NCBI RefSeq assembly: GCF_030232585.1
Contig: NZ_JASPJX010000005.1
Coordinates: 1 to 64,000 of the forward strand
From: Corynebacterium sp. MSK008
Lineage (GTDB): Bacteria > Actinomycetota > Actinomycetes > Mycobacteriales > Mycobacteriaceae
Direction: 5' to 3'
DNA length: 64,000 nt
Part shown: one piece after another, positions 44,953-52,738 of the stretch
Numbering within the stretch: the stretch's first letter is position 1
Layout: each line of letters starts with the position of its first letter
Program-made: the position numbers and the translations under genes
The notes under the pieces: generated by a model
What the model was told of the DNA's origin: nothing
Seen by the model: the letters and a program-made list of their open reading frames with translations, nothing else
Database searches by the model: none

Positions 44953-45969
44953 ATGACACACACTTACACAGGCCCCATCGTCGTCGCGGTCGCGGACCCG
45001 GCGCTGCACTCCGAAGCCATCCACATCGCCGCCGCCACAGGCCGCAAGGTCGTCGACGCCGCCGACGACACCCAGCTCGCCCGCCACGCACCCAAGGCGC
45101 ATGCCTTGCTTATCGACGACCTCCGGGCCCCCTCATTAAGCCCCCAACCACGAGGACCGAACGTGTTCACCGTGGTCGCGGACACCGCCCCGGCCGCGAC
45201 GCGAGAGGACGTCTTTGCCCTGCCCGCCCAGGCCGCGGACGTGCTGCGCAGCATCGGCGCGCTGGCGCTGGCGCCGGACGTCTCGGCGGCGCGCGGCAAG
45301 GTGGTCGCTGTGCTCGGCGCGTGCGGCGGGGCGGGCGCGTCGGTGCTTTCCGCGGCGCTGTGCCGGGTGGCGGGGAATGCCACGCTGGTGGACGCCCACC
45401 AACTCTCCGGTGGCCTGGACCTGCTGCTGGGCCTGGAGAGCACGCCCGGCGCGCGCTGGGGCGAGATCGACTTCGTCGCCGGCGGGGCGGTTTCGCGCGC
45501 GGAGTTGCGCGGGGCGTTACCTGCCACCGAAGACGGCACCGCGCTGCTGACGTTCCCGCGCACATCCGTGGCGGACCCGTTTCGGCTCTCGCTGGAGGAG
45601 CTCAACGCGGTGGTTCACGCCGCCGGCACGGAGGGGCTGACGGTGGTGGATGGCCCGCTTGCGCTGCTGCCGGACCGCTGCGACCTCGCCGTGGTGGTGC
45701 TGCGGCCGGAGCTGCGCGCCGCCGCTGCCGCCGCCCGGGTCGTCGCCGAGTGCAACGCCGCCGGGGTGGCCAACGCGCTGGTGCTGCGGCAAAACGAGTG
45801 GGCCTCGCTGGAGCCCGCGCAGGTGGAGGACACCGCGAAAGCGCCCGTGGTCGCGCAGGTGCAGCAGGTCCGGGGGTTGACCAAGCAGCTGGACCGGTCC
45901 GGCCTGCCGGTAAAGCTGCCGCACACGCTCAACCGCGCCGCCGAGGCTGTGCTGGGGGAGATGGCCTAA
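44953..45969 (+). CDS. CpaE/TadZ-like ATPase, septum-site-determining protein Ssd homologue
   Basis: 338 residues. N-terminal receiver-like region followed by a deviant MinD/ParA ATPase: LGACGGAGASVLSAAL instead of KGGxGKT, with the signature Lys absent, as in Rv3660c (Ssd). Homologues both localise the Tad pilus platform (TadZ) and influence septum placement. First gene of the cluster; its stop is followed at once by the TadA ATG. The ATG at 44953 is preceded by two DnaA boxes. ATP hydrolysis is doubtful given the missing Lys. Confidence 0.85.
   Translation: MTHTYTGPIVVAVADPALHSEAIHIAAATGRKVVDAADDTQLARHAPKAHALLIDDLRAPSLSPQPRGPNVFTVVADTAPAATREDVFALPAQAADVLRSIGALALAPDVSAARGKVVAVLGACGGAGASVLSAALCRVAGNATLVDAHQLSGGLDLLLGLESTPGARWGEIDFVAGGAVSRAELRGALPATEDGTALLTFPRTSVADPFRLSLEELNAVVHAAGTEGLTVVDGPLALLPDRCDLAVVVLRPELRAAAAAARVVAECNAAGVANALVLRQNEWASLEPAQVEDTAKAPVVAQVQQVRGLTKQLDRSGLPVKLPHTLNRAAEAVLGEMA
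45106..45118 (+). repeat. TTGCYTATCGACG word, Ssd-like gene
   Basis: TTGCTTATCGACG, sense, Leu-Leu-Ile-Asp with rare CTT. Confidence 0.7.
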
Positions 45970-47091
45970 ATGGACGACGTGCTCGCACGCGTGAAGCGGC
46001 GCCTGGCCGACGAGCCGGCCCAGCCCGACCCGGCGCGCATCGCCGCGATCATCCGCGAGGAAGCGGTGGTGATCAGCGACATCGGGGTGCTAGACATCAT
46101 GCGCAAGCTCCGCGACGACACCACGGGCGCCGGCCCCCTAGAAGCCATCCTGGCGGACCCAGCCGTGACCGACATTTGCGTCAACGCCCCGGACGAGGTG
46201 TACGTGGACACCGGCCAGGGGCTGGAGCGCTCGGAGCTGGCGTTCGACTCAGAAGCCTCCGTGCGGCGGCTCGCCACCCGCCTGGCCGTGAGCTGCGGGC
46301 GCAGGTTGGATGACGCGCAGCCGTTCTGCGACGGGCACGTCACCCGCGACGACGGCACCCTGCTGCGCTTCCACGCCGTGCTCGCCCCGACCGCCCAGGC
46401 GGGCACGTGCATCTCCCTGCGTGTGCTGCGCACTGCCTCGGCCACGCTCGACGATTTGGTGGTGCGCGGCGCGCTCGACGAAGAGAGGGCGGCGCTGGTG
46501 CGGGGGATCGTCGCAAAGCGAAAGGCGTTCGTGGTGGTCGGCGGCACCGGCTCCGGCAAGACCACGCTGCTGTCCGCGCTGCTCGCGGAGGTGGACCCGG
46601 CCGAGCGCATCGTCGCCATCGAGGACACGCTCGAACTGACCCCGGACCACCCGCACGTGGTGAACCTGACCAGTCGCGGTGCCAACGCCGAAGGCGCCGG
46701 CGCGATCACGATTGCGGACCTGGTGCGCCAATCCCTGCGCATGCGCCCGGACCGCATCGTCGTAGGCGAGATCCGCGGCGGGGAAGTAGTCGACCTGCTC
46801 GCGGCGCTCAACACCGGCCACGACGGCGGCGCCGGCACCCTGCACGCCAACTCCATCGAGGAGGTGCCCGCCCGCTTCGAGGCGCTCGCAGCACTTGGCG
46901 GGATGGACCGCGCCGGGCTGCATGCCCAGCTCGCCGCCGCCATCGACGTGGTGCTGGTGGTCAAACGCCGCACCGACGGCACCCGCTACCTGCAGCAGAT
47001 CGGCGTGCTCGAGGGCGAGCCGGTGCGCGCGAAAGTGGTGTGGGATGCCGAGCGCGGCGAACTGGACGGCTACGGGGAGCTGGCCCGATGA
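45970..47091 (+). CDS. tadA: Tad pilus assembly ATPase
   Basis: 373 residues. VirB11/GspE-type secretion ATPase: N-terminal domain, Walker A GGTGSGKTTLL at about 192-202, acidic box IEDTLEL, His-box TGHDGGAGTLHANS. Drives Flp pilus assembly. It overlaps the next gene by ATGA, indicating a single translation unit with the membrane platform genes. Confidence 0.93.
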   Translation: MDDVLARVKRRLADEPAQPDPARIAAIIREEAVVISDIGVLDIMRKLRDDTTGAGPLEAILADPAVTDICVNAPDEVYVDTGQGLERSELAFDSEASVRRLATRLAVSCGRRLDDAQPFCDGHVTRDDGTLLRFHAVLAPTAQAGTCISLRVLRTASATLDDLVVRGALDEERAALVRGIVAKRKAFVVVGGTGSGKTTLLSALLAEVDPAERIVAIEDTLELTPDHPHVVNLTSRGANAEGAGAITIADLVRQSLRMRPDRIVVGEIRGGEVVDLLAALNTGHDGGAGTLHANSIEEVPARFEALAALGGMDRAGLHAQLAAAIDVVLVVKRRTDGTRYLQQIGVLEGEPVRAKVVWDAERGELDGYGELAR

Positions 47092-47831
47092 TCACCGTGG
47101 TTCTTCTCGCCTGCGCCGTTGCCGTCGCCGCGCCATCGCCCGCGTACCGGGTAGTCGAGCGCACGCTTGGGCCCGCGCCCCGGCTCATCCCGGCCACCGT
47201 AGCGGTTGCGGGTGTCGGCGCGGTGGTGTTCGGCCGGGTCAGCCTGGTGGTCGCCGCGGCCCTGGCCGGTGCGACGCTGGTGCACGTCCTGCGCGCTCGC
47301 CGCGACGACAGGGCCGCCCGGCGGCGCAGCGCGGCGGCCGCGACGTACCTCGGGGCAGTGTCCACCAACCTGCAGGCAGGTGCGGCCATGCCGGACGCAC
47401 TCGTGCGCGCCGCGGAGCAGGTGCCTGCGGCGTTGCACACCGAAGCGGCCCGCCTGGCGCAGCTCGCCCGCTCCGGCGCGCCGCTGGAGACCCACGTGCC
47501 GGAGCTTGAACGCCTCGGCACGCTGTGGGCCCTGTCGGCCTCGCGCGGGGTGCCGCTGGCGAAGCTGGTCGCCGCACTTCGCGACGACATCGACCACACC
47601 AACCGCCACCGCGACGCCACCCGCGCCGCCCTGGCCGGCCCGCAAACCACCGCAGTGGTCCTCGCGCTGCTGCCTGTTGCCGGGGTGCTCATGGGTACAG
47701 CGATGGGGGCGAACCCGCTGGCGTTTCTCACCGGAGGCGGGCTCGGCGGGGTGCTGCTGGTGGTAGGCACCGCGCTGGTGTGCGCAGGCGTGGTGGTTTC
47801 GCGCCGCATCATCGAGGGGGCCAGCGCATGA
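47088..47831 (+). CDS. tadB: Tad pilus membrane platform protein, TadB-like
   Basis: 247 residues. Type II secretion F-domain protein: N-terminal helices, cytoplasmic T2SSF region (YLGAVSTNLQAGAAMPDAL ... HVPELERLGTLWALSASRGVPLAKLV), then two C-terminal helices. Overlaps tadA and tadC by ATGA, four bases each. Confidence 0.88.
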   Translation: MITVVLLACAVAVAAPSPAYRVVERTLGPAPRLIPATVAVAGVGAVVFGRVSLVVAAALAGATLVHVLRARRDDRAARRRSAAAATYLGAVSTNLQAGAAMPDALVRAAEQVPAALHTEAARLAQLARSGAPLETHVPELERLGTLWALSASRGVPLAKLVAALRDDIDHTNRHRDATRAALAGPQTTAVVLALLPVAGVLMGTAMGANPLAFLTGGGLGGVLLVVGTALVCAGVVVSRRIIEGASA

Positions 47832-48376
47832 TCGGCCTCGTTCCCGCACTGCTTGTCGCCGCGGCGCTGTGCGTGGCGCCTGCCGGGCCCGGCGGACGCG
47901 TCACCGCAACCACCCCGAAGGCGCCCCGCGACGGCCCGTTTGCGGCCGACCCGGAGCGCTGCGCCAGCGACATCGAACTGTTCGCAGCATGCGTCTCAGC
48001 AGGCCTGCCCGCCGCCACCGCGGCAGCTGCAGTCGCCGACACCCACGGGACACATAGCCCGTGGCGCACCGTGGCCTCGCTGACGGCGCTGGGGGTCGAA
48101 CCTCAGCGCGCCTGGGCCGAGATCCGCCACCTGCCAGGTGGCGAGGATCTCGCCGGGCTTGTTGCCCTATCCGCCACCTCCGGGACCTCGCTGGCCGCAG
48201 GCTGCGGGCGCATCGCCGCCCAACTGCGTGCGGGCGCGGGGGACCGGGCCAAAGCCAAAGCGGAACGCGCGGGCGTGCTCATCGCCATCCCGCTCACCGC
48301 GTTTTTCCTGCCGGCGTTTTTCGTCCTCGGGCTCGCGCCCGCGGTGATCAGCCTCGGCACCTCACTGATCAACTAG
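47828..48376 (+). CDS. tadC: Tad pilus membrane platform protein, TadC-like
   Basis: 182 residues. T2SSF region (DIELFAACVSAGLPAATAAAAV ... GLVALSATSGTSLAAGC) and a final hydrophobic hairpin (VLIAIPLTAFFLPAFFVLGLAPAVI). Short relative to canonical TadC (about 300), like actinobacterial versions. Partner of TadB in the inner-membrane platform. Confidence 0.85.
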   Translation: MIGLVPALLVAAALCVAPAGPGGRVTATTPKAPRDGPFAADPERCASDIELFAACVSAGLPAATAAAAVADTHGTHSPWRTVASLTALGVEPQRAWAEIRHLPGGEDLAGLVALSATSGTSLAAGCGRIAAQLRAGAGDRAKAKAERAGVLIAIPLTAFFLPAFFVLGLAPAVISLGTSLIN

Positions 48377-48389
48377 AAGGAGTTTTCCC

Positions 48390-48611
48390 ATGCGTTACCT
48401 CAATTCCGCACTCACTGCTACCTACCTGTACGCCGCCTCTAGGGCCCAAAAAATGCGTTCTGAACAGGGCATGTCGACCATTGAGTACGCCTTTGGCAGC
48501 CTCGCGGCCGCGGCCCTCGCTGGCGTGCTCTACCTCGTGGTCAACGGCGACGCCGTCACAGGCGCCATCGAAAGTGTCATCACCGACGCACTGAGCAACA
48601 CGCCGAGTTAG
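48390..48611 (+). CDS. Flp-type pilin (DUF4244)
   Basis: 73 residues. A positively charged leader (to ...RSEQG) is followed by MSTIEYAFGSLAAAALAGVLYLVV, with prepilin-peptidase cleavage after Gly and Glu at mature position +5. AAGGAGT precedes the ATG. Probably the major pilin. The prepilin peptidase (TadV) is not in the window and must be encoded elsewhere. Confidence 0.87.
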   Translation: MRYLNSALTATYLYAASRAQKMRSEQGMSTIEYAFGSLAAAALAGVLYLVVNGDAVTGAIESVITDALSNTPS

Positions 48612-48620
48612 TGGGCGCTG

Positions 48621-48890
48621 ATGAGCACCATCGAAACCGCGCTGTCCCTGTCGGCTCTCGTGGTGGTCACCGCCGCGATTGTGGGCGGCATCGCCACCGT
48701 CGCCGCCTACATCACGGCCGTGGACATCGCCGGCGCCGCGGCCCGCGCCCACGCCCTGGGTGTGGACTACGCCGCACCCCGCGGCGAGGTCGCCGTCACC
48801 GAGAACGGGGGCCTGGCCACCGCGGCCGCCTCCGTTCCCGCGCCGATCGGCACCATGCGCGCCACCGCCGTGTTCCCGGTGGAGTTCTGA
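48621..48890 (+). CDS. TadE-like pseudopilin
   Basis: 89 residues. Begins directly with MSTIETALSLSAL, i.e. at what would be the mature N-terminus of a pilin (compare MSTIEYA in the preceding gene), with Glu at +5 but no leader to cleave. An in-frame TAG 9-12 nt upstream rules out a longer start. One hydrophobic helix and an extracytoplasmic domain follow. Its stop overlaps the next gene's start (TGATG). Confidence 0.78.
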   Translation: MSTIETALSLSALVVVTAAIVGGIATVAAYITAVDIAGAAARAHALGVDYAAPRGEVAVTENGGLATAAASVPAPIGTMRATAVFPVEF

Positions 48891-49204
48891 TGCGTCTGCT
48901 TTCTAGCGACGGCTCCGCCACCATCACCGCCACCGGCATTATCACGTCCGTGGTCTCGCTGGCACTGGCGGTGATGGCGCTCGGGGTGCACGCCGCCGAC
49001 ACGCACCGGGCCCGGGTTGCTGCGGACCTGGCCGCCGTGGCCGGCGCGACCGCGATGTACCAGGGTGTCGACGCCTGCTCCACGGCGAGGCGCACCGCGG
49101 AGCTCAACGGCGCGCGCGTTATCTCCTGCGAGATCACGGGAGGCGACGTCGTGGTGGCAGCCACCCGCCGCCGGGCGGAGGCCGCCGCCCGCGCCGGGCC
49201 TTAG
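48890..49204 (+). CDS. TadF/TadG-like pseudopilin (Rv3654c-like)
   Basis: 104 residues. SSDGSATITATGIITSVVSLALAVMALGVHAAD has the pseudopilin layout (Gly before the cleavage site) with Thr rather than Glu at +5. Two cysteines (CSTA, CEIT) may form a disulfide outside. Last gene of the cluster; its stop interleaves with the convergent helicase stop. Confidence 0.78.
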   Translation: MRLLSSDGSATITATGIITSVVSLALAVMALGVHAADTHRARVAADLAAVAGATAMYQGVDACSTARRTAELNGARVISCEITGGDVVVAATRRRAEAAARAGP

Positions 49205-51552
49205 CGTGGCTTTTCACCCGCCGTCATGGTCACCAGCGCGCCGAGCAGCTTCAGCGCGGCGCGCTTGTCCAGCGGCTGGTTGCCGTTGCCGCACTTCGGC
49301 GACTGCACGCACGACGGACAACCGTCCTCGCAGCCGCAGGAGCGCACGGTCTCCCAGGTCGCCTCGATCCACTCGTGGAAACGGGCGAAGCCCTCGTCGG
49401 CAAAGCCCGCGCCGCCCGGGTGGCCGTCGTAGACGAACACTGTGGGCAGCATCGTGTCCGGGTGCAGCGCGGTGGACACGCCGCCGATGTCCCAGCGGTC
49501 GCACGTGGCCAAAAGCGGCAAAAGCCCGATCGCGGCGTGCTCGGCGGCGTGCAGCGCGCCCGGGATCTCGCCGGCGGTAATGCCCAGCTCGTCCAGCACC
49601 ATCGGGTCGATCGTGTACGCCACCGCGCGGGTGACAAGGCGCTGCTCCGGCAGGTCGAGGGGGATGTGCTCGCTGACGGTGCCGTCGGCAAGGCGCACCA
49701 CGTAACCGGTGACGCGGTCGATGACCTCCACGTCCACGCTGGCCACCCACAGCCCCGGCGAGGGGTTGACCAGCGCGGAGGCCTCGCCCAGGATCGTGAT
49801 GTCCGTGGTCGAGCGCGCCTGCGTGGAGTAATCCGGCCGCTCCGGCGCCACAAGTGCCACGTAATCATCCAGATCCAGCGCCTGGACCACGAAGTACTCG
49901 CCCTGGTGGATATACACCGCCCCGTCGTGCACCTGGTTCATCGCGCGCGCCGCGTCCACGGTGCCGAGCAGGCGCCCGTCGGTGACGTCCACGATCATCA
50001 CCTGTTCACCGACCCCGCCACGCAACGACACCGACGCGTGCGCCGACTCCGGCGTGATCTCGCCGCCTAACTGCGGCACCGCGAACCAGCCCGCCGCCCG
50101 GCGGCGCAGCAGGCCCGCGGCGGTCAGGTCGTCCACCACGTCGCGCGCGCCGAAGGCCTCCACGTCCGCCTCGGTGAGCGGCCGTTCCACCGCGGCGCAG
50201 TACACGTGCCCGCGCAGAATGAACGGGTTGGTCGGGTCGAACACGGAATTTTCCACCGGCTTCCCTAGAAGCGCTGAAGGGTGGTGGACCAGGTAGGTGT
50301 CCATCGGCTCGTCGCGTGCCACCAGCACCGCCACCGAGCTCTGCCCGCGCCGGCCTGCGCGCCCCGCCTGCTGGCGAAACGACGCCACCGTGCCCGGAAA
50401 CCCCGCCATCACCACCGCGTCCAGCCCGCCGACGTCGATGCCCAGCTCCAGCGCGTTGGTGGACGCAACCCCCAGCAACGCACCGTTGTCCAGGCGGCGC
50501 TCCAGCTCGCGGCGGTCCTCCGCCAAATACCCCGCCCGATACGGCGCGACGCGCTCGGCCATATCCGCGCGGCCCGCCGCCGACAGGTGCTCCTGGGTGC
50601 GCATCGCCACCGTCTCCGCGGCGCGCCGGGACCGCACGAACGTCAACGTCCGCGCACCCTGCAGCAACAGCTCCGCCGACACCGAAGCGGCCTCAGCGGT
50701 GGCGGGGTAGCGCACCGGCGCGCCGCCCTCGCCCTCGGCGCCCTCGATGAAGCCCGGCTCCCACAGCACGATGGTGCGCTCGCCGGCCGGGGCGGCGTCG
50801 TCGGCCACGGCCACCGCCTCGCGCCCGCTCAACCGGCGAGCCTGCCCCGCCGGGTCCGCCGCGGTGGCGGACGCGTAAATCAGCGTCGGGGAAGACCCGT
50901 AAGCTGCGGCGATGCGCAGCAGCCGCCGCAGCACCAACGCCACATTCGCCCCGAACACACCCCGGTAGGTGTGGCACTCGTCCACCACCACGTACTTCAA
51001 ATGCCGCAGCAGACGCGCCCACCGCGCATGCGAACCCAACACCGAGGCGTGCAGCATGTCCGGGTTGGTGAACACGTAGCGCGTGTGCTCCCTAATGCCC
51101 GCGCGCGACTCCGCGGGCGTGTCCCCGTCGTAAGGCGCCGGGTGGATGCCCTCCAAGCCTGCGCCCTTCACCATCCGCAGCGTGGCCTGCAGCTGGTCAG
51201 AGCCCAGCGCCTTCGTCGGCGTCAAATAGATCGCGCACGCCGTCGGATCCTGCGCCAACGCAGTCAGCACCGGCAGCTGGTAGCCCAACGACTTGCCGGA
51301 AGAGGTCCCCGTCGCCACCACCACGTCCTCACCGCGCCACGCATGCTCTGCGCACAGGGCTTGGTGGAGGTAGGGGGAAGCGAAGCCTTCGTCGATAAGC
51401 AATTGCTTCAAACGCGGCTCCACCCACCCAGGCCACTCGCTGTAGCGGGCCTGACGTGCGGGGACGTGCTCAACATGCGTAATCGTCGCCGCCGGGTGGC
51501 GGCGCTTCAGAGCGCCCAGCAGCTCGGTACCGAACGGGGAAACCATAATCAC
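49201..51552 (-). CDS. DEAD/DEAH helicase with DUF1998-type C-terminal domain
   Basis: 783 residues. Motif [16 protein letters not shown], motif II DECH ([10 protein letters not shown]), motif III SATAADP, motif [13 protein letters not shown]. The C-terminus contains a four-Cys cluster [10 protein letters not shown]...C, typical of DUF1998/MZB helicases (Hrq1/YprA-like). Likely a DNA repair or ribonucleoprotein helicase. Convergent with the Tad cluster, and divergent from cspA, an order shared with mycobacteria (Rv3649/Rv3648c). Confidence 0.93.
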   Translation of the reverse strand: MIMVSPFGTELLGALKRRHPAATITHVEHVPARQARYSEWPGWVEPRLKQLLIDEGFASPYLHQALCAEHAWRGEDVVVATGTSSGKSLGYQLPVLTALAQDPTACAIYLTPTKALGSDQLQATLRMVKGAGLEGIHPAPYDGDTPAESRAGIREHTRYVFTNPDMLHASVLGSHARWARLLRHLKYVVVDECHTYRGVFGANVALVLRRLLRIAAAYGSSPTLIYASATAADPAGQARRLSGREAVAVADDAAPAGERTIVLWEPGFIEGAEGEGGAPVRYPATAEAASVSAELLLQGARTLTFVRSRRAAETVAMRTQEHLSAAGRADMAERVAPYRAGYLAEDRRELERRLDNGALLGVASTNALELGIDVGGLDAVVMAGFPGTVASFRQQAGRAGRRGQSSVAVLVARDEPMDTYLVHHPSALLGKPVENSVFDPTNPFILRGHVYCAAVERPLTEADVEAFGARDVVDDLTAAGLLRRRAAGWFAVPQLGGEITPESAHASVSLRGGVGEQVMIVDVTDGRLLGTVDAARAMNQVHDGAVYIHQGEYFVVQALDLDDYVALVAPERPDYSTQARSTTDITILGEASALVNPSPGLWVASVDVEVIDRVTGYVVRLADGTVSEHIPLDLPEQRLVTRAVAYTIDPMVLDELGITAGEIPGALHAAEHAAIGLLPLLATCDRWDIGGVSTALHPDTMLPTVFVYDGHPGGAGFADEGFARFHEWIEATWETVRSCGCEDGCPSCVQSPKCGNGNQPLDKRAALKLLGALVTMTAGEKPR
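51390..51402 (-). repeat. TTGCYTATCGACG word, helicase gene
   Basis: TTGCTTATCGACG, sense, Leu-Leu-Ile-Asp. Confidence 0.7.
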
Positions 51553-51664
51553 AGGGAAGTATGCCAGTTCCCAGTGCTAAGGCTCGCACTTCATGGCACA
51601 CTGGGGGGCGGTCACAGGTTTTGTGTGCGCCCGAAGCGGTGCTCGCGAGGATTGTGCACGCGGG

Positions 51665-51689
51665 CACCAGGACCCGTTAGGCCCTGGTG
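51665..51689 (+). promoter_or_regulatory. Hairpin in the cspA 5' UTR
   Basis: CACCAGG (51665-51671) and CCTGGTG (51683-51689) form a 7-bp stem 38 nt before the cspA start. Cold-shock mRNAs often carry structured leaders; no temperature function is proven. Confidence 0.4.
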
Positions 51690-51726
51690 GACGACATCTC
51701 TACGCAAATTTTTGAAAGGTTTCACC

Positions 51727-51930
51727 ATGGCAACCGGTACCGTGAAATGGTTCAACGCCGAAAAAGGCTTCGGCTTCATCGCCCCGGACGACGGCTCCTC
51801 CGACGTCTTCGTCCACTACTCCGAAATCCAGGGCTCCGGCTTCCGCACCCTGGAAGAAAACCAGCAGGTCGAATTCGAGGTCGGCGAGGGCGCCAAGGGC
51901 CCGCAGGCACAGCAGGTGCGCGCGCTCTAA
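51727..51930 (+). CDS. cspA: Cold-shock protein
   Basis: 67 residues. OB-fold with RNP1 KGFGFIAPD and RNP2 [11 protein letters not shown] chaperone. GAAAGG precedes the ATG; the 5' UTR may be long and structured. Ends in an intrinsic terminator. Confidence 0.97.
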   Translation: MATGTVKWFNAEKGFGFIAPDDGSSDVFVHYSEIQGSGFRTLEENQQVEFEVGEGAKGPQAQQVRAL

Positions 51931-51937
51931 GCACTCT

Positions 51938-51950
51938 TTGCTTATCGACG
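51938..51950 (+). repeat. TTGCYTATCGACG word, intergenic at cspA terminator
   Basis: Non-coding copy whose last bases enter the terminator stem. Confidence 0.75.
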
Positions 51951-51977
51951 GGGCTTCCGCTCGGAGCCCCGTTTTTT
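51948..51977 (+). terminator. cspA terminator
   Basis: ACGGGGCT (51948-51955) pairs with AGCCCCGT (51965-51972), followed by six T. The first arm shares its ACG with a TTGCTTATCGACG word ending at 51950. Confidence 0.92.
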
Positions 51978-52602
51978 ATACGTTGCTCACGCCCTGGCGC
52001 ACATCACGCCACTCGGCGAACTTGTTCTGCCCCTTTTGGATCAGATAGCCGACAGTCGAGCCGAGCACCACGCCCAGAAGCATCGCCAGCAGCGGGTAGT
52101 CCTGCAGGATGCGCCCGCCCAGGTAGCCCACGCCGACGCTCAAAAACGCCCACAGGATCACCCCGACGGTGTCGAAAAAGACGAACTTGAACCAGTTGTA
52201 GCGCACCGACCCCAGCACAATCGTGGCCACCCAGCGCGCCCACGGAATGAAACGGGCGACGATAATGGTCGCGCCCGCGCCGCGGTTCATGTTCCGGCGC
52301 ACCCAGCGGATCGCCTGGCCCGCCTTCGACTCCGGGTCTAAGGCCTCCACCCGGTGAATGAGCTTCGCGCCGAGCGCGAAGCAGATGTTGTCGCCGATGA
52401 TCCCGCCGATGATCGCAGCAATGATCACGCCCCACACGCTCGGCACCCCGCGGGAGGCGGAAAACGCGCCCGCCAAGTTCAGCACCGTCTCCGAGGGCAC
52501 CACCGGCGCCAGCGCATCCGCGACAATAAGGACAGTCACCAGCGGGTAAAACACCGGCATCGCCATGAGCGTGTGCAGGAAATCGATGAGGGAATCGACC
52601 AC
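51976..52602 (-). CDS. DedA family membrane protein
   Basis: 208 residues. DedA/SNARE-associated (VTT) fold: PSETVLNLAG, then ...GDNICFALGAKL, then RFIPWARWVATIVLGS with the conserved R-F-x-P-x-x-R. DedA proteins scramble or flip undecaprenyl-phosphate or phosphatidylethanolamine and support membrane potential. The GTG at 52602 follows AAAGGA; the open frame upstream lacks signal. It converges on cspA, ending at the T-run of its terminator. Confidence 0.9.
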   Translation of the reverse strand: MVDSLIDFLHTLMAMPVFYPLVTVLIVADALAPVVPSETVLNLAGAFSASRGVPSVWGVIIAAIIGGIIGDNICFALGAKLIHRVEALDPESKAGQAIRWVRRNMNRGAGATIIVARFIPWARWVATIVLGSVRYNWFKFVFFDTVGVILWAFLSVGVGYLGGRILQDYPLLAMLLGVVLGSTVGYLIQKGQNKFAEWRDVRQGVSNV

Positions 52603-52738
52603 GAAGACGCATCCTTTCCGCCCCCGAGGTACACAGCACCGGGGCACCCGAGCAGTGTAGTCCTATTACCCGGGTGCACAATCGTGTGCTAGTTGTCTGT
52701 TAGGCAATAACTCTGTGCAAAGCGAGGTGTCAGTCAAC

